This document shows positions 7,000-16,061 of a stretch of DNA of 64,000 nucleotides, piece after piece (position 1 is the first letter of the stretch; the number at the start of each line of letters is the position of its first letter). The DNA lies in the NCBI GenBank assembly GCA_028689025.1, contig JAQTXA010000015.1, positions 1 to 64,000 of the forward strand, in the 5' to 3' direction. This DNA comes from Aliarcobacter sp. Lineage in GTDB: Bacteria; Campylobacterota; Campylobacteria; Campylobacterales; Arcobacteraceae. The notes beneath the pieces are model-generated. The model saw nothing but the letters and a program-made list of their open reading frames with translations. It made no database searches and was not told the origin of the DNA. The translations under genes were made by a program, and so were the position numbers.

Positions 7000-8838
7000 T
7001 TGAATAATAAATATAATATTTTAGTAAATGTCCTAGATACATTAAGAAATGAAGCACCTGAAGGGCATAAAAGATATCATCCTCTGGAAATAGAGACTGA
7101 AAAAATAAATCAGGCAAGAAGTAGGTCTTATATTCACTTGTTTTTAAAAGTTAAATTTGGATTATTAGATTTTTTGGAAAGAGAAGAATTTTTGACAGAT
7201 GATCCTAATGATGGTGGAATTGATGCATATTATATTGAAAAAGATACAAAAACTATTTTTTTTATCCAATCTAAATTTAGAATTACACAAAAAAATTTTG
7301 AAACAAAAGATATTGCATTGGAAGAAATATTATCTATGGATATTGATAGAATAACAGATGGTGATAAAGAAAGTGAGAATGGTCAACAATACAATAATAA
7401 AATTTTAAATTTGATGGATAAAATTATTAAAATTGATGATATTGGAAAATATACATATAAAGCGATAATACTAGCAAACTTGAAAGAAGAAATAAAACCT
7501 TCTCAATTAAAAAAACTAACAGGTGGTTTTGCAGGAGAAGTCTATAATTTTGATAAATGTTATCAAGAACTACTCTTTCCTTTAATTACGGGTACATTTT
7601 ATAATGTTTCAGAACTTTTTATAAGTTTAAACTTATCACGAAAAACATCTGATGAAATTAGTTATTCCGTAAATACAGAATATGGTACATGTGATATTAC
7701 AGTAGTATTTGTTCCAATTTTAGAAATTGCAAAGATTATGTATAAATACAAAAATTCAATTTTGAAATTTAATCCAAGAAGTTATTTAGATTTAAAAGGA
7801 AATACAGTAAATAAAGCAATATCAGATACTGTTAAAAAGAACAAAACAAATGAATTCGCATTATTCAATAATGGTATTACAATGTTATCAGATAATACAG
7901 ATATAAATAAAAAAATTGGTAAGAAAGAGCAAGCACAAATGATTGTAGTTAATCCCCAAATAATTAATGGAGGACAAACTGCCTATACTCTAAGTAAATT
8001 ATATGAGGATACTCTAAAAAATGGAGATCAAAATGATATATTTTCAAATAAAGAAGTGATATTAAAAATTATTACATTTTCTCAAGATGATAATATGTCT
8101 GAAAAGAAAAAAAGAAAATTGATAGAAGAAGTATCAAAAGCAACAAATCAACAATCTCCAGTTGTTGAAGCAGATAGACGTTCTAATGATGAAATACAAA
8201 TTGATTTACAAGAAAAGATTTATAATACATTTGGCTATTTTTATGAGCGAAAAAAAGGTGAATTTGGAGATGGACTATATAATAAATATATAGATAGAAA
8301 TAAAATTATTGATAGAGTACAATTTTTGAGGATATGTTTAGCTGTAAAAGGTGATGTTTCAAATGCAAGAAGGGCAGGAGAAACAGTATTATTTAAAAAT
8401 GATAAATTCAAGCAGATTTTAACAGATAGTAACAAGTATAAACAATATTTCTTTGCATATATTACAATTAGAAACTTGAGTAAAATTCAAGGCAAATTTA
8501 AAGATCAAGAAAATAATCGTGATGGAATTATTAATTATGGATACTCTTTACGATACGGTAAATATTCAGTAGTATCTATTGTTTCTCAATATTTTGAAGA
8601 AAATTTAGATATTGATCAATATGAAACTAAATCTAATGAAATAATTGAACAAATATTAAATAATTGGGTAATTTTTGAAGAATACATTATAACTGAAAAA
8701 CATAATTCATCTTATTTTAGAAACATAATTAATCCTGAAACAGAAGAAGTAAGAAGAATGTTAGATTATGATGGTTATTACAAAGGGAAGACTATTAATA
8801 AGGATATTTTAAATTATTTTAAAATGGTAAACAAATAG
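7000..8838 (+). CDS. AIPR-family (abortive infection) protein with N-terminal Mrr-like nuclease motif
   Basis: A 612-residue protein from a TTG start; AAAAGGATC stands just before it and no better ATG is close. Residues 50-100 contain DGGIDAYY (Asp71-Asp75) and then IFFIQSKFR (Gln90-Lys92), the D...QxK arrangement of Mrr/PD-(D/E)xK nucleases. The middle carries the AIPR signature: KFNPRSYLDLKGNTVNKAI, FALFNNGITMLSD, VNPQIINGGQTAYTLSKLY and KATNQQSPV. AIPR proteins are known from phage-exclusion loci, where they stop the infected cell. No methylase or partner gene is adjacent, so it appears to act alone. It stands between a repeat-rich spacer and recQ, which suggests an insertion. Family assignment is good; nuclease activity is inferred. 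Confidence 0.85.
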   Translation: MNNKYNILVNVLDTLRNEAPEGHKRYHPLEIETEKINQARSRSYIHLFLKVKFGLLDFLEREEFLTDDPNDGGIDAYYIEKDTKTIFFIQSKFRITQKNFETKDIALEEILSMDIDRITDGDKESENGQQYNNKILNLMDKIIKIDDIGKYTYKAIILANLKEEIKPSQLKKLTGGFAGEVYNFDKCYQELLFPLITGTFYNVSELFISLNLSRKTSDEISYSVNTEYGTCDITVVFVPILEIAKIMYKYKNSILKFNPRSYLDLKGNTVNKAISDTVKKNKTNEFALFNNGITMLSDNTDINKKIGKKEQAQMIVVNPQIINGGQTAYTLSKLYEDTLKNGDQNDIFSNKEVILKIITFSQDDNMSEKKKRKLIEEVSKATNQQSPVVEADRRSNDEIQIDLQEKIYNTFGYFYERKKGEFGDGLYNKYIDRNKIIDRVQFLRICLAVKGDVSNARRAGETVLFKNDKFKQILTDSNKYKQYFFAYITIRNLSKIQGKFKDQENNRDGIINYGYSLRYGKYSVVSIVSQYFEENLDIDQYETKSNEIIEQILNNWVIFEEYIITEKHNSSYFRNIINPETEEVRRMLDYDGYYKGKTINKDILNYFKMVNK

Positions 8839-8897
8839 ATCTAAATTAAATAACCTTTCATAGACACGTTATTCAAACTATGTTACCATCCCAAATG

Positions 8898-10994
8898 AAT
8901 AAAAAATACCAAATACTAAAAGATATTTTCGGACACGAGCATTTTAGAAGCTTCCAAGAAGAGGTTGTTGATTGCATTCTTAACAAACAAGATGTTTTGA
9001 CAATTTTGCCAACTGGTGGTGGAAAATCACTTTGTTATCAACTTCCTACGCTTCTTATGAATGGAACTACTGTTGTAATTTCTCCTCTTATTGCACTTAT
9101 GCAAGACCAGATAAAAGCACTGAATGATTTGAATATTAGTGCTGAAATGATTAGTTCTGCCACTTCAAATGATGAAAATAGTTTCACTCTTCAAAAGCTT
9201 TTAAATGGTGAACTAAAGTTTATTTATGTTGCACCTGAGAGATTTACTTCAAATGAGTTTGTTGCCGTTTTACAGCGAATAAATATAAACTATTTTGTAA
9301 TAGATGAAGCCCATTGTGTATCTGCTTGGGGACATGAGTTTAGGGCTGAGTATAGAAATCTTGATAGATTAAAAAGATTTTTTCCAAATACTGCTATTTG
9401 TGCATTTACAGCAACTGCTACAAAAAAAGTTGAAGCTGATATTGCTTCCTCTTTGAATTTGCAAAATCCAAGACATTTTAGAGCAAAAACTGTAAGAGAT
9501 AATCTTGATATAAAAGTTGAACCACGAATTGCAAATGGGAAAACTCAAATATTAAACTTCCTAAAAACTCACAAAGGTTTATGTGGAATTATCTACACTT
9601 TTACAAGAAAAGAAGCAGAATCAACAGCTGAGTTTTTGAGTGAAAGTGGATATAGTGCAAAAGCTTATCATGCGGGACTTAGTAATGATAGAAAAAATGA
9701 AGTTTTTAATGATTTTGTATATGAAAAAATAGATATTGTGGTAGCAACCATCGCTTTTGGTATGGGAATTGATAAATCAAATATTCGTTTTGTAATACAC
9801 ACTTCATTGCCAAAAACTCTTGAAAACTATTATCAAGAAATAGGGAGAGCTGGTCGTGATGGAGCCATGTCTTATGTTTATATGCTTTACTCAAAATCTG
9901 ATGAGGTAAAAAGAAAAATACAAATAGAAGAAGCCATTGACAATGCTTACAAGCAAACAGGACTTGATAAGTTAGAGTTTATGTATAGATATTGTGTGAG
10001 CAATAATTGCCGTCATAAGATGATTGCAGGTTATTTTGAAGATGAGATAGAAGCTTGCAAGACTCTATGTGATAACTGCACAAAAGGTGAAGTTGAGCAG
10101 GTTGATATGAGTGTGGATGCTCAAAAACTTCTAAGTGCCATTTATAGAAGCGAACAAAGATTTGGATTAAATCATATTATTGATATTTTAAGAGGTTCAA
10201 AAAATCAAAAGTTATTAGATTTTGGACATGATAAACTAAGTGTTTATAATCTAGGAGTTGATAAAAGCAAAAATGAGTGGATAGCAATTGCAGATAAATT
10301 AATAGATATGCAAGCACTTACTTTAGGGGAATTTCGAGCTTTGAAAATAAGTTCTTTAGGTTTAGAGATTTTAAAAGGGAAAGAGAAACTTTTTATAGAT
10401 AGTGATAAACTAGGAATCGCTTCAAAAATCCAAGAAGAAGAGACTGAGCTAAGTTTTGATGAGTTAATTTATGAAAGATTCAGAACCTTACGAAGAGAGA
10501 TTGCTTTAGAGCATGAAGTTCCAGCTTATGTGATATTTGGAGATAAAACTTTAAAAGAGTTTGCCCTAAAGTTGCCAATTATAAAAGATGATATGCTAAA
10601 TATAAATGGCGTTGGTCTTGTAAAATATGAAAAATATGGAGAGACTTTTTTAAATTTATCAAAAGAGATAAAAGAAGAGTTTTCTGAAAAACTTGAAGAA
10701 AAAGAGCCCTTGAAGAAACTCACAAAAACATATCTTGAAACTTACGAGCTTTTAAATGAGGGAAAAAGTGTAGAAGAGATTGCACAAATCAGAGATTTAG
10801 GATTAACCTCAGTTCTAGGGCATATTTCAGTTTTAGCTGAACATGAAAAAATCTCTAAAGAGAAAAAAGAAGAGTTATTAAAACCCCTTGAAATTCCTTT
10901 AAATATAAAAGCTTGGATAGAAGAGGGAACAAAACTTGAAAGCCTAAAAGAGTTAAGACAATATTTGTATTTGTATGAATATTTATCAAAATAA
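8898..10994 (+). CDS. recQ: RecQ-family ATP-dependent DNA helicase
   Basis: Superfamily-2 helicase. In the numbering that starts at the first in-frame ATG (8880), Walker A TGGGKSLCYQLP is at 45-56, DEAHCVSAWGHEFR at 142 onward, and motif VI YYQEIGRAGRDG near 315. A Cys cluster (YRYCVSNNC...CKTLCDNC) forms the RecQ zinc module, and an HRDC domain lies near 515-590. A C-terminal helix-turn-helix (EGKSVEEIAQIRDLGLTSVLGHIS) is an extra found in some RecQ-like helicases. It unwinds DNA 3' to 5' in repair and recombination. Neither 8880 nor 8898 has a clear ribosome site; 8898 (MNKKYQILKDIFGHEHFR) fits the usual RecQ beginning better. Confidence 0.9.
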   Translation, partial: NKKYQILKDIFGHEHFRSFQEEVVDCILNKQDVLTILPTGGGKSLCYQLPTLLMNGTTVVISPLIALMQDQIKALNDLNISAEMISSATSNDENSFTLQKLLNGELKFIYVAPERFTSNEFVAVLQRININYFVIDEAHCVSAWGHEFRAEYRNLDRLKRFFPNTAICAFTATATKKVEADIASSLNLQNPRHFRAKTVRDNLDIKVEPRIANGKTQILNFLKTHKGLCGIIYTFTRKEAESTAEFLSESGYSAKAYHAGLSNDRKNEVFNDFVYEKIDIVVATIAFGMGIDKSNIRFVIHTSLPKTLENYYQEIGRAGRDGAMSYVYMLYSKSDEVKRKIQIEEAIDNAYKQTGLDKLEFMYRYCVSNNCRHKMIAGYFEDEIEACKTLCDNCTKGEVEQVDMSVDAQKLLSAIYRSEQRFGLNHIIDILRGSKNQKLLDFGHDKLSVYNLGVDKSKNEWIAIADKLIDMQALTLGEFRALKISSLGLEILKGKEKLFIDSDKLGIASKIQEEETELSFDELIYERFRTLRREIALEHEVPAYVIFGDKTLKEFALKLPIIKDDMLNINGVGLVKYEKYGETFLNLSKEIKEEFSEKLEEKEPLKKLTKTYLETYELLNEGKSVEEIAQIRDLGLTSVLGHISVLAEHEKISKEKKEELLKPLEIPLNIKAWIEEGTKLESLKELRQYLYLYEYLSK

Positions 10995-11069
10995 TTTAAA
11001 AGATAATTGATAATATATCTCATAAATGATAGAATGAATAATTAAAATTATAAAGAAATTGGAGTTATT

Positions 11070-11273
11070 ATGAAAAAAACATTTAAAGCTAAAAATATAT
11101 CTTGTAAAAATTGTGCAAACCTAATTAAAGGTTCATTAGAAGATGACTTTGGAACAATTGATGTGAATTTGGATGCTAATCCAAAAGAAGTAACAGTTGA
11201 AATTGAAGATGCCCAAAAAGAGGTTATTTTTAAAGAAGAGATGGCATCTCTTGGCTTTGAAATTATTGAATAG
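11070..11273 (+). CDS. copZ: Small heavy-metal-associated (HMA) protein, copper chaperone
   Basis: A 67-residue single HMA domain. ISCKNCANLI gives the CxxC metal site (Cys12, Cys15), and the rest follows the beta-alpha-beta-beta-alpha-beta pattern (TVEIEDAQKEV, LGFEII). It precedes the copper ATPase gene by 59 bases and is a likely Cu(I) carrier handing the ion to it. The start has TTGGAGTTATT before the ATG, and a TAGAAT -10-like box is at about 11030. The usual M-T/H-C variant of the metal loop is here I-S-C-K-N-C, a mild departure. Confidence 0.82.
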   Translation: MKKTFKAKNISCKNCANLIKGSLEDDFGTIDVNLDANPKEVTVEIEDAQKEVIFKEEMASLGFEIIE

Positions 11274-11332
11274 TTAGCATTTTAAATAACTTTCATATAA
11301 GTGATTTATTAGAATCACGTTAGGAAATAACA

Positions 11333-13513
11333 GTGTCAAAAGAAAAAATCAAATTAAACATCTCAGGCATGACTTGTGTAAATTGCTCAAATGGAATAGA
11401 GAGAGCAGTTGGAAAAATGAAAGGTTTGGAGTCTTCAAAAGTAAGTTTCGCTTCAAATGAGGGCGAGTTTTATATAAATACAGAATTCTTAGATAAACAA
11501 ATTCTAATCAATAAAATTGAAAAGTTAGGTTATGGAGTTGAAGAAAATTTAGAAGCTTTAGAAAAGAGTAAGCTCAAAGCATACGAAGAGTTAAAAAGAG
11601 TTTTTATTCTTAGTGCTAGTATTGCAGTTGTTATGTTTTATTTTATGTTTTTCCCTTTAGAAAATATGCGAGTAAATCAATATGTAATGTTTGCTCTAGC
11701 TACAGTTGTGCAGTTTTATGCTGGTTCAAGATTTTATATTTTGGCCTTTAAGGCTTTACGAAATAATAATTATGATATGAATGTTCTAGTAGCTTTAGGA
11801 ACGAGTGCTGCTTATTTTTATTCTGTTTTTGTAGTTTTATTTCCCTCTTTATTTCCTGAACATTTAAGATTTATCTATTTTGATGGAGCGGTTGTAATTA
11901 TCACTTTTATACTTTTAGGGCGATTACTTGAAGAGCGTTCAAAAGCAAAAGCAACTGATTTTTTAAAAAAACTTATGGATTTAGCCCCTTTAAATGCAAC
12001 TTTAATTTGTGAAGATGGAAGTTATAAAACTATTTTAGCAACACAATTAAAAGTGGGAGACAGAGTTTTAATAAAATCAGGAGAAAAAATATCAACAGAT
12101 GCTCTAATAAAAAAAGGTAGTGCAGATATTGATACTTCAATGATTACAGGTGAATCAATGCCTGTTTATAAAACAATAGGCGATGAGGTAATTGCAGGAA
12201 CTTTAAACACTTCTGGTGTTATTGAAGTTGAAGTTTTAAAAGAGTCAAAAGATACAACACTTTCTAAAATAGTTGCACTTCTAAGTACTGCTCAAAGTAA
12301 AAAATTACCAATAAGTAGATTTGCAGATAAAGTTGCAAATATTTTTGTACCTGCTGTTATTTTGGCTTCTATTGTGACTTTTTTAGTTTGGTTTTTTATT
12401 GTAGGTGACACAATGGGCGCAATATTAGCTTCTATTTCTGTATTGATTATCTCTTGTCCTTGTGCTTTAGGACTTGCAACTCCAATTGCAATTGTAAGTG
12501 CTGTGGGAAAAGGTGCACATGAGGGAATTTTGATAAAAAATCCAGAAATACTAGAACTAATAAAAGATATAAAATATGCAGTATTTGATAAAACGGGAAC
12601 TTTAACAACTGGAATTATTAGTGTAAAAGATGCTCTTTATGAAGAGTCACTTTTAAATATCTTAGCTTCACTTGAAACACAAAGTGAACATCCTATTTCA
12701 AAAGCTGTGGTAAATTTTGCTAAGGCAAAAAATCTAGCTTGTGACAAGAACTTCTCAGATACTCAAATCATTGCAGGGCAGGGAATAAGTGCAAGTTTTG
12801 AAGATAAAAAACTATTAATTGGAAGTCTTAGTTTCCTTGAAAAAAATGATGTTGTCTTAGAAGCTAAATATTTAGAGTTTTATAACAAATCATTAAATGA
12901 AGGTTCGGGAGTTATTTTGGCTTCTTTTGATAAAAAATGTGTGGCAGTTTTTGCTTTAGCAGATACTATAAAAGAGGGTGCTAAAGAGTTAATAACAAAT
13001 CTAAAAGCAAAAAATATAACTCCAATTTTATTAACAGGTGACAACCAAACCACAGCAAATAGTGTGGCACAAAAATTAGGAATAGAAAAAGTATATGCCC
13101 AAGTTCTTCCCGATGAAAAATATAAAGTTATAATAGAACTTCAAAAAGAAGCAAAAGTAATGTTTGTAGGTGATGGAATAAATGACTCGCCTTCTATTAA
13201 ACAAGCAGATATTGGAATCACACTAAATTCAGGTTCTGATATAACAAAAGATGCTGGAGATATTATTTTAATAAATAATGATTTAAATGCAGTATTAAAA
13301 AGTATAAATTTATCTTTTGAGTCAATGAAGATTATTAAACAAAATCTATTTTGGGCATTTATTTACAACGCTGCTGGAATTCCATTAGCAGCTGGTGTGT
13401 TTTTCCCAATTTTTGGAGTGATGTTAAGCCCAATGTATGCAGGAATTGCTATGAGTTTTTCTTCTGTAACAGTTGTCTTAAACTCTTTGAGATTAAAACT
13501 TAAAAAAATATAG
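11333..13513 (+). CDS. copA: Copper-exporting P1B-type ATPase
   Basis: 726 residues from a GTG start with TAGGA before it. One N-terminal HMA domain with GMTCVNC (Cys15, Cys18) is followed by eight membrane helices. The ion-path motif SCPCALGLATP has Cys375 and Cys377, TGES is at 272-275, the phosphorylation site is DKTGT (Asp419), SEHP is at 451-454, and the hinge is GDGINDSP. CPC in the sixth helix marks the Cu(I)/Ag(I) group, which pumps the metal out of the cytoplasm. It follows the small HMA chaperone gene; a weak hairpin (GTGATT...AATCAC, 11301-11318) lies between them. A strong hairpin after the stop ends the unit. Confidence 0.93.
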   Translation: MSKEKIKLNISGMTCVNCSNGIERAVGKMKGLESSKVSFASNEGEFYINTEFLDKQILINKIEKLGYGVEENLEALEKSKLKAYEELKRVFILSASIAVVMFYFMFFPLENMRVNQYVMFALATVVQFYAGSRFYILAFKALRNNNYDMNVLVALGTSAAYFYSVFVVLFPSLFPEHLRFIYFDGAVVIITFILLGRLLEERSKAKATDFLKKLMDLAPLNATLICEDGSYKTILATQLKVGDRVLIKSGEKISTDALIKKGSADIDTSMITGESMPVYKTIGDEVIAGTLNTSGVIEVEVLKESKDTTLSKIVALLSTAQSKKLPISRFADKVANIFVPAVILASIVTFLVWFFIVGDTMGAILASISVLIISCPCALGLATPIAIVSAVGKGAHEGILIKNPEILELIKDIKYAVFDKTGTLTTGIISVKDALYEESLLNILASLETQSEHPISKAVVNFAKAKNLACDKNFSDTQIIAGQGISASFEDKKLLIGSLSFLEKNDVVLEAKYLEFYNKSLNEGSGVILASFDKKCVAVFALADTIKEGAKELITNLKAKNITPILLTGDNQTTANSVAQKLGIEKVYAQVLPDEKYKVIIELQKEAKVMFVGDGINDSPSIKQADIGITLNSGSDITKDAGDIILINNDLNAVLKSINLSFESMKIIKQNLFWAFIYNAAGIPLAAGVFFPIFGVMLSPMYAGIAMSFSSVTVVLNSLRLKLKKI

Positions 13514-13546
13514 AGAGAGTTTTACAACTAGTTTGTAAAACTCTCT
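13514..13546 (+). terminator. Terminator after copA
   Basis: The 14-base arms AGAGAGTTTTACAA and TTGTAAAACTCTCT pair perfectly around a five-base loop, directly after the stop codon of copA. Only a short T-stretch follows, but the stem is strong. Confidence 0.75.
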
Positions 13547-13678
13547 TTGTTGTACATATAAACACTTTTTGATTTTGAAACAAAGATTTCGCTTAGGGCT
13601 TTTTTTAAATAATTTAACATAATAGATCCTTTTTCACAGATATATTACTCTTAATACATGTTCTATTCCCTTGAGGAT

Positions 13679-14242
13679 TTATTCATCACTAAACCATTTT
13701 TTATTGTAATCTTTTAAAGATTCAGGATAATATCTGTGTTTTGGAATATTGTTTATTATAACTGCAAGTATCAATAAAATAAAAGCTCCTGAAGTCACAG
13801 GAACAAGTACATATAAAAAACCTAATTCATGTATTTGGTTACTTCCAATAACTGCAATTAAAGCTGTTGCACCACCAGGTGGATGTAAAGTGAGGGTTAA
13901 TTGCATAAAAAATATTGAAGTAGCAACTGCAAATGCAGAACAAAATAAGATATTTCCAGAAAATAGTTTATAAGAAATAACTCCAATTATTGCAGATATT
14001 ATATGTCCACCAATAAGATTTCTTGGTTGTGCAAGTGGTGAATTAACAGCTCCATAAACTAAAACTGCACTTGCTCCAAAAGAACCAATTACTAAAGTTA
14101 AATCCGTATCATCTAAAATATCACGATGAAAATATGAAATTGCAAGTATTCCTATAAAAGAGCCAATCCATGACCAAAAAAGATTTGATTTTTCTAAAGG
14201 TTCAGAGTTTATTTTTTTAAATTGTTTTAAAAATGTTTTCAT
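13679..14242 (-). CDS. HPP-family integral membrane protein, possible nitrite transporter
   Basis: A 187-residue protein with four or five membrane helices. It has the name-giving LHPPGGATALIAVIG near residues 118-132 and the second conserved LAQPRNLIGGH near 70-80. HPP proteins from cyanobacteria and chloroplasts have been reported to carry nitrite; in other bacteria the role is not settled. The -10-like TAGCAT (14274-14279) is placed so that an FNR/CRP-type box (14302-14315) is centred at -41.5, the same layout as in front of napA in this window. That supports, but does not prove, a part in nitrate/nitrite respiration. It is convergent with copA. Confidence 0.85.
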   Translation of the reverse strand: MKTFLKQFKKINSEPLEKSNLFWSWIGSFIGILAISYFHRDILDDTDLTLVIGSFGASAVLVYGAVNSPLAQPRNLIGGHIISAIIGVISYKLFSGNILFCSAFAVATSIFFMQLTLTLHPPGGATALIAVIGSNQIHELGFLYVLVPVTSGAFILLILAVIINNIPKHRYYPESLKDYNKKWFSDE

Positions 14243-14301
14243 TAGCTAATAACTTTCATTTAAAATAAAAGTTATGCTATCAAAAATTTTGCTTTAGATA
14301 A

Positions 14302-14315
14302 ATGATTTACATCAA
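14302..14315 (-). promoter_or_regulatory. FNR/CRP-type activator box of the HPP gene
   Basis: On the minus strand TTGAT-GTAA-ATCAT, nine of ten FNR half-site bases. Its centre is 41.5 bases before the start implied by TAGCAT at 14274-14279. It matches the napA box at 11 of 14 positions. Confidence 0.55.
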
Positions 14316-14321
14316 TGTTTA

Positions 14322-14348
14322 TTATAAGAAGAAAAACTCTTCTTATAA
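14322..14348 (-). terminator. Hairpin at the end of the glycosyltransferase gene
   Basis: Perfect 11-base arms TTATAAGAAGA and TCTTCTTATAA with a short A-rich loop, overlapping the stop codon of the glycosyltransferase gene. No clear T-run follows on the minus strand, so it may only be a mRNA-end hairpin. Confidence 0.4.
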
Positions 14349-15455
14349 AATATTTAGTTGGTGAGATAAATCAGCTGCAATTCTTTCGTAGTTTCGAACA
14401 GCCAATAATCTTTCTTGACCTTTTACTCCAACTTGTGTTACATCATCTTTTGATAAAGAGATAATATATTCAAGTTTATTTCTAATAGATTCTTCATCAA
14501 AATCTGTGAACCAAGCACTTGTATTATCCTCAAAGATTGAAGCATTGTTTTCGTTGTTACTCATAATACATGGAACTGCACTTGAATAATAATCTAAAAC
14601 TTTCATAGGAGTCGAACTATTGAATAAAGCAATATCAGGAAGTGGCGATAATCCTACATCTGCTCTGGCAATTAGTGCTAATAACTCTTTTCTAGTTTTT
14701 GCATCATGAATCTCAATATTAAGTCTTAAATCTGGGAAATTATTTAATAAATCATCTAAATATTCAGGGTCTTTTGTTGAAATCATAAGTTTATAATTTG
14801 AACTGTGAATATTACTAAATGCTTCTAAAATTATTTCAAACTCTCTTAATTTATCCAAAGTTCCTGCATAAAAGAATCTTTTTTCACTTCCTTCATGTTG
14901 AATATTATGGTGTAAAACTTCAGGATCAATTGCAGATGGAATTACAAATGTTCTTGTTTTTACATCTTTGAAATAATCGTTTTTCATTTGAAAAGAAGTT
15001 GGTAAGAAAATATCACATTCGTTTATTAAATTTACTTCACTATATGTTTGTATTTTGTTACTAATTACATCTAAAATTGATTTTTTGTTATTTGCCAAAT
15101 CAGTTTCAAGTTTAGCAATTCTTTTAGGAAATGAGAGTCTAAATCCAACTTTGAAGTTATATTTTGATTTTTGTTTTAATACTTCTTTTAATAAATCTGT
15201 ACTATTTCTAATAACTACAAATTGATATTCGTTAAGATTTATTCCTTTTTTTTCTAGTTCAGAAAGTATATTGTGTTTGAATTTTTCAGGAATAATAATT
15301 CTTCCATCTTCTTTTATTTCAATTTCTGATTTTTCTTTAGAAAAAAATGTTGTATTTATATCAAAATGTTTTGTTAAATATTTTTGAAATAGTGGCCCTA
15401 TAAAACTATGGTCAGTGTATTCATCTTGGTCTGTAATATACAAAAACTTGCTCAT
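14343..15455 (-). CDS. Glycosyltransferase, GT-B type
   Basis: A 370-residue soluble protein. The C-terminal half has the GT4-like nucleotide-sugar fold: RFFYAGTLDKLREFEIILEAF, then ARADVGLSPLPDIALFNSSTPMKVLDYYSSAVPCIMSN with the E/D-rich donor-site end IFEDNTSAWF. The N-terminal half (FLYITDQDEYTDHSFIGPLF) begins like other group-1 transferases, but the acceptor cannot be told. It stands alone on the minus strand, not in a recognisable polysaccharide cluster. Start ATG has AAGGAG before it. Possible roles are modification of a surface glycan or flagellin sugar; this is not supported further. Confidence 0.82.
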   Translation of the reverse strand: MSKFLYITDQDEYTDHSFIGPLFQKYLTKHFDINTTFFSKEKSEIEIKEDGRIIIPEKFKHNILSELEKKGINLNEYQFVVIRNSTDLLKEVLKQKSKYNFKVGFRLSFPKRIAKLETDLANNKKSILDVISNKIQTYSEVNLINECDIFLPTSFQMKNDYFKDVKTRTFVIPSAIDPEVLHHNIQHEGSEKRFFYAGTLDKLREFEIILEAFSNIHSSNYKLMISTKDPEYLDDLLNNFPDLRLNIEIHDAKTRKELLALIARADVGLSPLPDIALFNSSTPMKVLDYYSSAVPCIMSNNENNASIFEDNTSAWFTDFDEESIRNKLEYIISLSKDDVTQVGVKGQERLLAVRNYERIAADLSHQLNIL

Positions 15456-15533
15456 GCATAACTCCTTAAAATTTATAAAAAAATTCTATCATTAAAGTAT
15501 CGCAATAAAAGAGCATTTTAGTTATTTTTAAAT

Positions 15534-16025
15534 TTAGTAGAGTTTTCCAAATAAATCAACATGGGTTAAATAAACTCTTAAATCAAATTCTACTTGATGG
15601 TAAGAGGGCATTACAAAAGTACAAAGATTATAAAAAGCTTTGTCATGGTCTTTCTCTTTGAAGTGTGAGAGTTCATGTACAACAATCATTTGTAAAAACT
15701 CTTCGGGCATGTTTTTAAAAACCGAGGCAACTCTTATTTCATTTTTTGATTTGAGTTTTCCACCTTGAACCCTTGAAACTATTGAGTGCATTCCAAGAGC
15801 ATTGTTGATTACATTTATTTTTCCATCGTACATAACTTTTGAAACTTGATATTTTTTGAAGTATTCGTTTTTGAAATCCATCACATAAGAGTACAAAGTT
15901 TTATCATTTGTAAAGCTGTGAGCATTTGGATATTTTGTTTTTATATATGATGATAGTTTTTCTTTTTCTATCAAAACTTTGATTTTATCTTGTAAATCTT
16001 TTGGGTAGTGGTTTATATATTTCAT
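15534..16025 (-). CDS. YgjP-like zinc metallopeptidase (SprT/WLM-type)
   Basis: 163 residues. The zinc motif VVHELSHFKEKDHDKAF gives His117, Glu118 and His121, with His127 as a third ligand candidate, and a following FDLRVYL helix. This is the YgjP/DUF45 family, related to SprT and WLM peptidases, which are common and mostly uncharacterised. It lies just downstream of the unknown paralog gene (36 bases) and may be carried on the same transcript. An imperfect hairpin sits in the gap. Confidence 0.85.
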   Translation of the reverse strand: MKYINHYPKDLQDKIKVLIEKEKLSSYIKTKYPNAHSFTNDKTLYSYVMDFKNEYFKKYQVSKVMYDGKINVINNALGMHSIVSRVQGGKLKSKNEIRVASVFKNMPEEFLQMIVVHELSHFKEKDHDKAFYNLCTFVMPSYHQVEFDLRVYLTHVDLFGKLY

Positions 16026-16028
16026 GGC

Positions 16029-16057
16029 CGAATTATAACTTATTGTGTTGTAATTCG
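16029..16057. terminator. Imperfect hairpin between the 411-residue gene and the peptidase gene
   Basis: CGAATTATAAC and GTTGTAATTCG pair with one mismatch around an eight-base loop. It lies just after the stop of the 411-residue gene and just before the peptidase gene on the minus strand. It may partly end transcription; no T-run is seen. Confidence 0.4.
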
Positions 16058-16061
16058 TCCT

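Noticed and set aside
6543..8879. Direct repeat TTATTCAAACT on both sides of the AIPR gene (6543-6553 and 8869-8879), possible insertion target duplication
   Set aside because: Only 11 AT-rich bases, the copies are not at element ends, and such words are expected by chance in this composition.
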